Assembly (NCBI GenBank): GCA_900757255.1
Contig: CAAENE010000182.1
Location: 1-5,265, forward strand
Source: Clostridia bacterium
Lineage (GTDB): Bacteria > Bacillota > Clostridia > HGM11514
DNA length: 5,265 nt
Reading direction: 5' to 3'
This document shows positions 1 through 5,265 of the stretch, piece by piece (the stretch's first letter is position 1; each line of letters begins with the position of its first letter). The notes beneath the pieces were generated by a model. It saw only the letters and a list, made by a program, of their open reading frames with translations, had not been told where the DNA came from and did not search any database. A program made the translations under genes and the position numbers.

Positions 1-528
1 GTCAAAATCAATGGCAAAAAACGCGGCAAACAGGCTGAAAGCATTGGTTATCTGGCGCAGAACCCGCTTCTGCATTTTACCTGCGATACCTTATATGAAG
101 ATATCTATGGCTATGCCAAAAAAATCGGCGTTACCGATCATACATCTGTAGATTCGCTGGTCGATTCCTTCGGCCTTGCCGAACAGCTCCAAAAGCACCC
201 CTACGACCTGAGCGGCGGGCAGCAGCAAAAGGCGGCGCTTATTACCGTACTTTTAAAACAGCCCAAAATACTTCTTTTGGACGAGCCCACCAAGGGTATG
301 GACCCGGCCTCTAAAGACGAATTCGGGCAGCTGCTGCACAATCTGCGGGAACAGGGAATCACCATTGTTATGATTACCCATGATATCGAGTTTTCTCAAA
401 AAGTTTCCGACCGCTGCGCCATGCTCTTTGATAAAACGATTACTTCTATTATGGACGTGTATTCTTTTTATCAGGATAATTATTTTTACACCACCGTCCT
501 CAATAAAATTTTGGGAGGCGGGTCATGA
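1..528 (+). CDS. ECF transporter ATP-binding protein, 3' part (partial, cut by window start)
   Basis: This is the last 175 residues of an ABC-type ATPase that hydrolyses ATP at the cytoplasmic face of the membrane to drive an energy-coupling-factor (ECF) importer. The frame is open from base 1, so the Walker A region and start lie outside the window. Visible motifs in order: Q-loop (YLAQNP, Q at residue 20 of the fragment), signature LSGGQQQK (70-77), Walker B ILLLDEP with catalytic E95, D-loop region (KGMDPAS) and switch histidine ITHD (H127). The tail with NYFYTTVLNK resembles the end of ECF ATPases, including the second half of the long two-domain forms; whether this is such a fusion cannot be told from here. 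All catalytic motifs in the visible part are intact. Its stop overlaps the start of the S-component gene by 4 bp (ATGA), indicating translational coupling. Family assignment is firm; the ECF subtype rests on the tail and the neighbour. Confidence 0.9.
   Translation, partial: VKINGKKRGKQAESIGYLAQNPLLHFTCDTLYEDIYGYAKKIGVTDHTSVDSLVDSFGLAEQLQKHPYDLSGGQQQKAALITVLLKQPKILLLDEPTKGMDPASKDEFGQLLHNLREQGITIVMITHDIEFSQKVSDRCAMLFDKTITSIMDVYSFYQDNYFYTTVLNKILGGGS
513..518 (+). promoter_or_regulatory. Ribosome binding site of the S-component gene
   Basis: GGGAGG lies inside the end of the ATPase gene, 6 nt before the ATG at 525. It supports this ATG as the start and shows that the S component can be translated independently as well as by coupling through the ATGA overlap. 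Confidence 0.8.
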
Positions 529-1199
529 AAACAAAAAAATTCCTGATTGCAGTGATCTCGCTCTGCGTGGTTTTACTTGCGTTCACCTACCTGTGGAGCG
601 AACAATATTATATGCAGGTCAGCCTGATGATGATCGTTCTGATCATGATCCCCTTTTTTGCCCGGTTTGAATACCGCAAATCCCAGCCGGAGGAAATTGT
701 GCTGATTAGTTTGATGGCGGCGATTGCCGCTGTTGCCAGAATACCGTTTGCTTCTCTCCCCAGCGTTCAGCCAACCTCCTTTGTCATTATGGTATCGGCG
801 CTGTCCTTCGGAGGGGAAACCGGATTCTTAATCGGCGCTGTCGCCGCCCTGGTCTCCAACCTCTTTTTGGGGCAGGGTCCCTGGACACCCTGGCAGATGT
901 TCGCCTGGGGCATGATGGGCCTTATCACCGGACTTTTGCGCGGCACCTTCCTTCTCCGGCAAAAATATCTCCGCCTGATTTATGTCTTTTTGTGGGGACT
1001 GGTATTTGGCTGGTTTATGAACCTTTGGTACCTTACCAGCCTTCAGGAAGGCTTTGCAGCTGCTTTTCTCGTTTCCTGTATCAGCAGCTTCCCCATGGAC
1101 GCGGCACATGGTATCACCAATGTTATCCTGATCTATTTCTTTGCAGGGCGGTGGAACCGGATTTTAGACCGCTCGATTCAAAAATATGGGCTGCGATAA
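525..1199 (+). CDS. ECF transporter S component (substrate-binding membrane subunit)
   Basis: A 224-residue integral membrane protein that should bind a vitamin or cofactor outside the cell and deliver it through the ECF module powered by the upstream ATPase. Hydrophobic segments lie near residues 6-24, 32-48, 57-74, 83-96, 99-115, 122-142, 150-171 and 178-206 (some probably belong to the same helix), consistent with the roughly six-helix S-component fold plus an extra N-terminal helix. The best landmarks are ARIPFASLPS (71-80), VQPTSFVIM (81-89), the loop LGQGPWTPWQMFAWG (115-129), and FPMDAAHGITN (189-199). These recall S components annotated in clostridial ECF operons and sometimes linked to cobalamin, but the substrate cannot be read from sequence here. 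The start is supported by GGGAGG and by overlap with the ATPase gene. It is the last gene of its operon, ending 5 bp before a strong hairpin. Role confident, substrate unknown. Confidence 0.85.
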   Translation: MKTKKFLIAVISLCVVLLAFTYLWSEQYYMQVSLMMIVLIMIPFFARFEYRKSQPEEIVLISLMAAIAAVARIPFASLPSVQPTSFVIMVSALSFGGETGFLIGAVAALVSNLFLGQGPWTPWQMFAWGMMGLITGLLRGTFLLRQKYLRLIYVFLWGLVFGWFMNLWYLTSLQEGFAAAFLVSCISSFPMDAAHGITNVILIYFFAGRWNRILDRSIQKYGLR

Positions 1200-1204
1200 A
1201 AAAC

Positions 1205-1247
1205 AAACAATCCCGCGGAAAATATCGAGTTTTCCGCGGGATTGTTT
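1205..1247. terminator. Bidirectional intrinsic terminator between convergent genes
   Basis: An 18-bp perfect inverted repeat (arms 1205-1222, AAACAATCCCGCGGAAAA, and 1230-1247) encloses a 7-nt loop (1223-1229, TATCGAG). Read on the plus strand, the arm ends in GTTTT followed by AT, giving a short U-tract after the S-component gene, whose stop is at 1199. Read on the minus strand, the arm is followed by GTTTTTTA, a good U-tract, and it is the only convincing terminator after the phosphohexomutase stop at 1331. It therefore probably serves both operons. Confidence 0.85.
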
Positions 1248-1283
1248 TATCCTTTTAAAATATCTGCAATTTCTTCTTTCCTT

Positions 1284-1307
1284 TTTTACACTTGCTTTTA
1301 CACTTGC
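1284..1307. repeat. 12-bp perfect tandem duplication
   Basis: TTTTACACTTGC occurs twice back to back (1284-1295 and 1296-1307) in the convergent intergenic spacer, between the terminator and the end of the phosphohexomutase gene. It looks like a simple slippage or duplication product; no function is evident. Confidence 0.7.
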
Positions 1308-1330
1308 GGCAGACTGCCGAAAAAAACATA

Positions 1331-3052
1331 TTATTGAATACCGGCAAATTCCATGGCGGCGTCACGCATTTGTTTCGCCTTTGCTTTTGCCTGGTCCATT
1401 GTTTCGTCCTTAATCAGATAATAAAACTTGATTTTCGGTTCCGTCCCTGACGGGCGGGCAGTTACATAAGAGCCGTCCTCCAGCTTGAATTGCAGAACAT
1501 TGGACTTTGGAAGCCCAGTCGGAGTAATGGCACCGTTTTCCTTCTTTTCGCCGGTCAGGTAATCATACTGCCCGATCACGCGGTATCCGGCAATTTCCGT
1601 CGGCGGGTTTTCCCGCAGGCCGGCCATGATGGACACGATTTTGTCCAGCCCTTCCTTGCCTTCCATGACAATGGCCTCGTTCAGCTCATAATGCGCGCCG
1701 TATTTTGCATACAGCTCGTCAAGAACCTCCAGCATATTTTTGCCCATTGTCTTAAAGTATGCGGTCGCTTCGCACATCAGCATGCTTGCTACAACGCCGT
1801 CCTTGTCCCGCGAATGTGTCCCGGCCAGATAGCCATAGCTTTCTTCAAAGCCAAAGACATACTGATACTTTCCGGTACTCTCAAATTCCCGTATCTTTTC
1901 ACCGATAAATTTAAATCCAGTCAGGGTATTGAACACCGTCATGCCATAGCTTTCCGCAATGGCGTCCGCCATAAAGGTGGAAACAATGGTCTTGACAACA
2001 GCGCCGTTTTCAGGCAGGATACCCTTTTCTTTCCGGTTTTCCAAAATATAATATAACAGCAAAATACCAATCTGGTTGCCGTTGATGATCTGGTATTTTC
2101 CTTCCCTGTCGCGGATAAACACGCCCATGCGGTCACAGTCCGGGTCGGTCCCGATAATCAAATCAGCGCCTTTGCTCTCAGCCAGCGGGATTGCCAGATA
2201 AAAGCCCTCGCTGTCCTCCGGATTCGGTGATTTCACGGTGGAAAAGGCCGGGTCAGGCAGCTCCTGTTCCTTTACCACAAATACATTTTTGATTCCGATT
2301 TCAGACAATACCCTGCGGACCGGTCGATTGCCCGAACCATGAAACGGAGTATAGACTACCTTAAAGCCGTCCCCGAGCTGCGCAATCGCTTCCGGATTGA
2401 GCGACTGTTTTTTCACTTCCTCTAAAAACCGGTCATCCAGCTCTTCCAGCACCATAGTCAGAAGTCCTTCTGCTTTGGCCTGTTCAAAGTCCATGGTTTT
2501 GACATCGTCAAACAAATCTGTTTTTGCTATATTTTCGATAATCACTTCCGCCATTTCAAGGGAAATCTGTTCTCCAGTCTCGGAATACACCTTATATCCG
2601 TTATACTTTGCCGGGTTGTGGCTCGCGGTCACCATAATCCCCGCGGCAGTCCCCAATTCGCGCACCGAAAAGGACAGCTCCGGCACCGGGCGGAGTTCTT
2701 TGAACAGGTATGCGCGGATTCCGTTGGCGCACAATACGCACGCGGCCTCCCGTGCAAACACATCTGAAAACCGGCGGGAATCATACGAAATAACAACGCC
2801 CTTGTCCATTTCAGATTTGCCTTTCCCGATAATATAATTTGCCAGGCCCTGCGTCGCCTGCCGGACGGTATACACATTGATCCGGTTGGTACCGTACCCG
2901 ATAATCCCCCTCAGGCCTCCTGTCCCAAATTCCAGGGATTTATAAAAACGTTCTTCAATTTCCTTTTCGTCGTTTGCAATGGATAAAAGCTCTTGCTTTG
3001 CCTCATCGTCTGCTTTTTCAAGCCATAGCTGGTAAACCTTTTGATACTCCAC
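1331..3052 (-). CDS. Phosphoglucomutase / phosphomannomutase (alpha-D-phosphohexomutase, PgcA-like)
   Basis: A cytoplasmic enzyme interconverting hexose 1-phosphates and 6-phosphates (glucose and/or mannose), which supplies precursors for glycolipids, polysaccharides and wall polymers. All four family motifs are present (numbering from the GTG start, 573 aa): phosphoserine loop TASHNP with S144, magnesium loop DPDCDR (303-308), sugar-binding loop GFEESYG (401-407), and phosphate-binding loop RPSGTEPK (533-540). An N-terminal FGTGGLRG (about 42-49) is also typical. Length matches the roughly 570-580 aa PgcA group of Firmicutes. Translation could be read from an ATG at 3079, but a GGGGAGG site sits 7 nt before the GTG at 3052 and would lie inside the longer form; the extra nine residues (MKYDWGGIL) also do not resemble family N-termini. 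The gene has its own promoter and converges on the ECF operon. The specific sugar preference cannot be assigned from motifs alone. Confidence 0.95.
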   Translation of the reverse strand: MEYQKVYQLWLEKADDEAKQELLSIANDEKEIEERFYKSLEFGTGGLRGIIGYGTNRINVYTVRQATQGLANYIIGKGKSEMDKGVVISYDSRRFSDVFAREAACVLCANGIRAYLFKELRPVPELSFSVRELGTAAGIMVTASHNPAKYNGYKVYSETGEQISLEMAEVIIENIAKTDLFDDVKTMDFEQAKAEGLLTMVLEELDDRFLEEVKKQSLNPEAIAQLGDGFKVVYTPFHGSGNRPVRRVLSEIGIKNVFVVKEQELPDPAFSTVKSPNPEDSEGFYLAIPLAESKGADLIIGTDPDCDRMGVFIRDREGKYQIINGNQIGILLLYYILENRKEKGILPENGAVVKTIVSTFMADAIAESYGMTVFNTLTGFKFIGEKIREFESTGKYQYVFGFEESYGYLAGTHSRDKDGVVASMLMCEATAYFKTMGKNMLEVLDELYAKYGAHYELNEAIVMEGKEGLDKIVSIMAGLRENPPTEIAGYRVIGQYDYLTGEKKENGAITPTGLPKSNVLQFKLEDGSYVTARPSGTEPKIKFYYLIKDETMDQAKAKAKQMRDAAMEFAGIQ

Positions 3053-3059
3053 TAAGATT

Positions 3060-3066
3060 CCTCCCC
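3060..3066 (-). promoter_or_regulatory. Ribosome binding site deciding the GTG start of the phosphohexomutase
   Basis: On the minus strand GGGGAGG is followed by a 7-nt spacer (AATCTTA) and then GTG (3052-3050). The alternative ATG at 3079 has no comparable site upstream, so this element moves the start 27 nt downstream. Confidence 0.85.
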
Positions 3067-3142
3067 AATCATATTTCAATTACGCATCGCCGGGCAGAAC
3101 GATGAAACGTCCGCGCGGCGCATCCCATGTTTTCTAACCATC

Positions 3143-3171
3143 ATTATACCAATAGTATCCCCTATTTGCAA
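3143..3171 (-). promoter_or_regulatory. Promoter of the phosphohexomutase gene (sigma-A type)
   Basis: On the minus strand TTGCAA (3171-3166) and a perfect TATAAT (3148-3143) are separated by 17 nt, with an extended -10 TG one base upstream of TATAAT. It lies immediately after the U-tract of the preceding gene's terminator. Initiation near 3136 would give a leader of about 84 nt with no recognisable riboswitch. Confidence 0.8.
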
Positions 3172-3172
3172 C

Positions 3173-3210
3173 AAAAAAATAAAACGGCAACATGAAAGAA
3201 TGCCGCCGTT
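3173..3210 (-). terminator. Intrinsic terminator of the stalk-domain gene
   Basis: On the minus strand AACGGCGGCAT (3210-3200) pairs with ATGTTGCCGTT (3193-3183), an 11-bp stem that includes two G-U pairs, around a 6-nt loop (TCTTTC). It is followed by a T-rich run, TTATTTTTTT. The G-U pairs are available only in minus-strand RNA, so the hairpin is directional. It begins about 25 nt after the stop codon of the stalk-domain gene. Confidence 0.85.
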
Positions 3211-3237
3211 AAATACATTATCCGTTAAATACATTTA
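3206..3237. repeat. 16-bp imperfect tandem duplication spanning a stop codon
   Basis: The units at 3206-3221 and 3222-3237 share CCGTTAAATACATT (14 bp identical) and differ in the last two bases. The second copy contains the stop codon of the stalk-domain gene (3237-3235 on the minus strand), and the first copy runs into the terminator arm. It looks like a local duplication at the gene's 3' end. Confidence 0.75.
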
Positions 3238-3825
3238 TAATGGTAGATTAAAAGCAATATAACAACTACCCATTGAATCGCCAGCAATACGAGCATCTAA
3301 AATAGCTACCATCGTTTTTTTAGAATAATTAATATATGTTATGGTATTTTTATCTTTACTATTCAAAATATAGCCATTCTGTTTCAGAACTTCAATATAG
3401 GTTTGTATATCGCTATCCATGCGGCTTGCATTTGAACCGTAAGCATAACATTTCGATACAATATTATTATCTCTCATCTCTGTTTCATCTAACTCTCTGT
3501 TAACAACGTAACCAAAATCAGGTACCGCAGGATTTTCTTCGTAACACCATGACATATTCGGCTGATCTTCTTCGGCTGGTGGTGTACCCACTTCGACCTG
3601 ACCTTTTTCCTCGTTCCAATTTACAGGAACTCCCAAAGCATCTCCCATTGCACGTAATGGCAAATATGTTCTGCCATTAACTACTAACGTTGGAGGATCT
3701 GAATAAAACTTTTCTCCATTTACAAACACATCAAATGTTGGTGTTTCTGCTACAAACGACTCACCAACTGCAATCCCAATGCAAAGTATTACTCCACATA
3801 ATAGACCTACAATAAATTTTCTCAT
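3235..3825 (-). CDS. Secreted stalk-domain protein (copper amine oxidase N-terminal-like domain), C-terminal part unknown
   Basis: A 196-residue exported protein. Residues 1-3 (MRK) followed by a hydrophobic stretch at about 4-21 form a signal peptide or membrane anchor; no lipobox is evident, since the residues before C10 and C15 do not fit. Residues about 31-80 match the stalk domain found at the N-terminus of copper amine oxidases and on many Firmicute surface proteins: VNGEKF, then LVVNGRTYLPLRAMGDALG, then VNWNEEKGQVEV. An acidic linker (TPPAEEDQPN, 81-90) leads to about 105 residues with no domain I recognise, containing C94, C126 and C188 and a DIQTYIEVLKQNGY segment. It is not an enzyme of the amine oxidase class, as that catalytic domain is absent. 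The start is supported by AAAGGAG 7 nt upstream. It has its own promoter and terminator, so it forms a single-gene unit. It is much more AT-rich than both neighbours. Function unknown; a cell-surface or wall-associated role is an inference. Confidence 0.85.
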   Translation of the reverse strand: MRKFIVGLLCGVILCIGIAVGESFVAETPTFDVFVNGEKFYSDPPTLVVNGRTYLPLRAMGDALGVPVNWNEEKGQVEVGTPPAEEDQPNMSWCYEENPAVPDFGYVVNRELDETEMRDNNIVSKCYAYGSNASRMDSDIQTYIEVLKQNGYILNSKDKNTITYINYSKKTMVAILDARIAGDSMGSCYIAFNLPL

Positions 3826-3832
3826 TGATATT

Positions 3833-3839
3833 CTCCTTT
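3833..3839 (-). promoter_or_regulatory. Ribosome binding site of the stalk-domain gene
   Basis: AAAGGAG on the minus strand, 7 nt before the ATG at 3825, a near-ideal Firmicute Shine-Dalgarno arrangement that fixes the start. Confidence 0.85.
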
Positions 3840-3852
3840 ATTTTTTATTGAT

Positions 3853-3881
3853 ATCATAACATTCGGAGAACTAATTGTCAA
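3853..3881 (-). promoter_or_regulatory. Promoter of the stalk-domain gene (consensus -35)
   Basis: On the minus strand a consensus TTGACA (3881-3876) and TATGAT (3858-3853, one mismatch) are spaced 17 nt apart, with an extended -10 TG one base upstream. This is the best promoter in the window and predicts substantial vegetative expression with a short leader of about 20 nt. Confidence 0.85.
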
Positions 3882-3945
3882 TATTTTTAAATAAAACAAC
3901 GAAAATATAGTTTTAATTCCATATTTTATTAAATATTATAAATAA

Positions 3946-5133
3946 TTATTTTGCAAAATTGTCAAAATACCCCTGAATGAACACAATAGGCGTACCCTTA
4001 TCGCCGCTGCCGCTTGTCAGGTCACAGAGGGATCCGATGAGGTCGGTCAACTGGCGCGGCGTGGTGCCCTGGGATTCCATTGACCCTTTGAGGTCATCGT
4101 CTTTTTCCTTGATATATTGCCGGATCGCTTCGTCCAGCTCCGCGCCGGAGAGGTGAGCAAACTGGTTGTCTGCCAGGTATTTCAGCTTCAGCTCGTTCGG
4201 CGTACCGGCAAGCCCTGCTGTATGCGCGGGAGAGACCACCGGGTCGGCAAGCTCCCAGATTTTTCCGACCGGGTCTTTAAATGCGCCGTCTCCGTATACC
4301 ATGACCTCGATCTCTTTGCCGGTCTGCTCTTTCAACCCCGCCTGTACTTTATCCACAAAGCTCTGGCAGTCGCGCGGGAACAGCTTGACGCTGTCCTCAG
4401 TCGCCTTATTCGATCCCAGCAGGCCGTATTTTTCGTTATATCCGCTTCCGTCCACGCTTTCATTTAAAATATCGTCCAGTGAAAATACCTTTTCTGCGCC
4501 GTTTGCCAAAAGGATCCGCTTGGACCGCGCGCGGGTATGGATATCGCAGGTCAGGACGTTTTTGGTATAATTCAAAATATCCTTGATATTGTTTGCAAAG
4601 ACAATTTCCACTTCACATCCGCAGTCCCGGATCAGGTCTCCATAGTATTGCACATAGTCCACTCCGGTAAAGGGGTGCAGCGCATAACCGAATAAATCAC
4701 GGTATTGTTTCTCATTTAAAATGTCCCGCCATGGGTCTACTCCTTTTTCGTCCAGCAGGTCGGCGTCAAAGAGATGGTTGCCGACCTCGTCCGACGGGTA
4801 GCTCAGCATCAGGTAGATTTTTTTTACACCCTTGGCAATCCCCCGCAGGCAGATAGCAAACCGGTTCCGGCTCAAAATCGGGAAGGTCACGCCAATGGTA
4901 TCCGTCCCGAATTTTTGCTGTACGTCCTTTGCAATCGCGTCCACCGGCGCATAATTGCCCTGTGCGCGGGCAACCACCGCTTCGGTCACCGCGACGACGT
5001 CTTTATCCTGAAATGTAATATTTTCTTCTTTTCCGCAATTGACAATACTTTCTACCACGATTTTCGCAAGGTCGTCCCCCTCGCGGATCACCGGCGCACG
5101 CACGCCTCTTACCACTGTTCCGACTGTTCTCAA
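3946..5133 (-). CDS. CofE-like protein (coenzyme F420-0:L-glutamate ligase family, long Firmicute form)
   Basis: A 395-residue, probably cytoplasmic protein. True CofE uses GTP to add L-glutamate to coenzyme F420-0; this longer type is widely annotated that way in Firmicutes, where the real reaction is, to my knowledge, unproven. The N-terminal half resembles CofE: EGDDL (18-22), DKDVVAVTEAVVARAQGNY (43-61), and LSRNRFAICLRG (87-98). Further landmarks are YPSDEVGNHL (112-121), CDIHTR (196-201), LLGSNKATED (238-247), YGDGAFKDPVGKIWELADP (280-298), and a Gly/Ser/Thr-rich C-terminal stretch with GTTPRQLTDL (356-365) and LTSGSGDKGTP (372-382). The last two look like conserved nucleotide or metal contacts, which is inference. 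CofE itself is near 250 aa, so about 140 residues are extra. The frame extends to an ATG at 5178, but AAAGGAG lies 8 nt before the TTG at 5133, inside that extension, so TTG is preferred. No other F420 gene is nearby. Confidence 0.85.
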   Translation of the reverse strand: MRTVGTVVRGVRAPVIREGDDLAKIVVESIVNCGKEENITFQDKDVVAVTEAVVARAQGNYAPVDAIAKDVQQKFGTDTIGVTFPILSRNRFAICLRGIAKGVKKIYLMLSYPSDEVGNHLFDADLLDEKGVDPWRDILNEKQYRDLFGYALHPFTGVDYVQYYGDLIRDCGCEVEIVFANNIKDILNYTKNVLTCDIHTRARSKRILLANGAEKVFSLDDILNESVDGSGYNEKYGLLGSNKATEDSVKLFPRDCQSFVDKVQAGLKEQTGKEIEVMVYGDGAFKDPVGKIWELADPVVSPAHTAGLAGTPNELKLKYLADNQFAHLSGAELDEAIRQYIKEKDDDLKGSMESQGTTPRQLTDLIGSLCDLTSGSGDKGTPIVFIQGYFDNFAK

Positions 5134-5141
5134 TTCAAACA

Positions 5142-5148
5142 CTCCTTT
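5142..5148 (-). promoter_or_regulatory. Ribosome binding site deciding the TTG start of the CofE-like gene
   Basis: On the minus strand AAAGGAG is followed by an 8-nt spacer (TGTTTGAA) and TTG (5133-5131), giving a protein that begins MRTVGTVVRG. The in-frame ATG at 5178 would add a low-complexity, Asn-rich leader (MENFFRNENN) and has no clear Shine-Dalgarno site. Confidence 0.8.
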
Positions 5149-5215
5149 ATTATTTTCATTTCTGAAGAAATTTTCCAAAACTTTTGTTTTTTTCTTGAAT
5201 CCATTCTGTATCTGT

Positions 5216-5244
5216 ATTATAATATTTTTAGCGGCATAAGTAAA
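5216..5244 (-). promoter_or_regulatory. Probable promoter of the CofE-like gene
   Basis: On the minus strand a perfect TATAAT (5221-5216) lies 17 nt after TTTACT (5244-5239), a 4/6 match to the -35 consensus. Surrounding sequence is very AT-rich, so chance matches are likelier here than at the other two promoters. Initiation near 5209 would leave a leader of about 75 nt. Confidence 0.6.
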
Positions 5245-5265
5245 ATTATTATTTATTATATTATA

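Noticed and set aside
828..1109. 93-codon minus-strand open frame
   Set aside because: Shadow of the S-component gene; no ribosome binding site or domain.
1307..1319. CGGCAGACTGCCG inverted repeat near the end of the phosphohexomutase gene, next to an A-run
   Set aside because: As a terminator it has the wrong polarity: on the minus strand the T-run comes before the hairpin, and on the plus strand it is followed by A's. The stem is only 5-6 bp with almost no loop.
1490..2056. 188-codon plus-strand open frame
   Set aside because: It lies entirely opposite the phosphohexomutase gene, which has all its catalytic motifs; the translation has no recognisable domain and no Shine-Dalgarno support.
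2397..2837. 146-codon plus-strand open frame with Ser-rich translation
   Set aside because: Antisense shadow of the phosphohexomutase gene; its composition reflects the opposite strand's codons.
3053..3136. Possible riboswitch or structured leader before the phosphohexomutase gene
   Set aside because: The leader of about 84 nt contains GC-rich segments and repeated GATGCG, but I found no stable terminator/antiterminator pair or known aptamer motif.
4117..4570. Two overlapping plus-strand open frames of 116 and 134 codons
   Set aside because: Both are antisense to the CofE-like gene, in two different frames, with no family resemblance.
5179..5265. TATTATTTATTATATTATA-rich stretch at the right edge as a possible origin or repeat array
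   Set aside because: It is simple AT-rich promoter-upstream sequence; there are no DnaA boxes or regular repeat units in what is visible.

Overview
The window suggests a low-to-medium GC Firmicute of the class Clostridia. The evidence is strong Shine-Dalgarno sites (GGGAGG, GGGGAGG, AAAGGAG), GTG and TTG starts, sigma-A-like promoters with 17-nt spacers, a group-type ECF vitamin transporter, an alpha-phosphohexomutase of the Firmicute PgcA type, a secreted 'stalk domain' protein, and the long (about 395 aa) Firmicute form of a CofE-like protein. A finer taxonomic placement cannot be made by eye. This is mostly ordinary chromosomal sequence; there is no CRISPR array, transposase, tRNA or rRNA that I can see.

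Layout. Plus strand, 1-1199: the 3' end of an ECF-transporter ATPase gene, followed with a 4-bp ATGA overlap by a gene for a membrane substrate-binding (S) component. These are the last two genes of an operon entering from the left. An 18-bp perfect-stem hairpin at 1205-1247 closes it, and also appears to terminate the convergent gene from the other side. Minus strand, 5265 to 1331: three genes in the same direction, each with its own recognisable promoter. In transcription order they are a CofE-like protein (5133-3946), a small secreted stalk-domain protein (3825-3235, followed by a clear intrinsic terminator at 3210-3173), and a phosphoglucomutase/phosphomannomutase (3052-1331). No gene-free stretch exceeds about 180 bp.

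How they work together. The two plus-strand genes are parts of one uptake system: the ATPase powers import, and the S component selects the vitamin or cofactor, which may be cobalamin but is unproven. The three minus-strand genes look like separate transcription units, not a pathway. The phosphohexomutase is central sugar-phosphate metabolism. The stalk protein is exported and markedly more AT-rich than its neighbours. The CofE-like protein carries an F420 gamma-glutamyl ligase-type domain, but no other F420 gene is present here.

Main corrections over naive ORF calling: the phosphohexomutase most likely starts at a GTG (3052) and the CofE-like protein at a TTG (5133), each 7-8 nt after a strong Shine-Dalgarno sequence. 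The most interesting leads are the unexplained CofE-like protein and the AT-rich stalk-protein cassette. I found no convincing novel multi-gene system.
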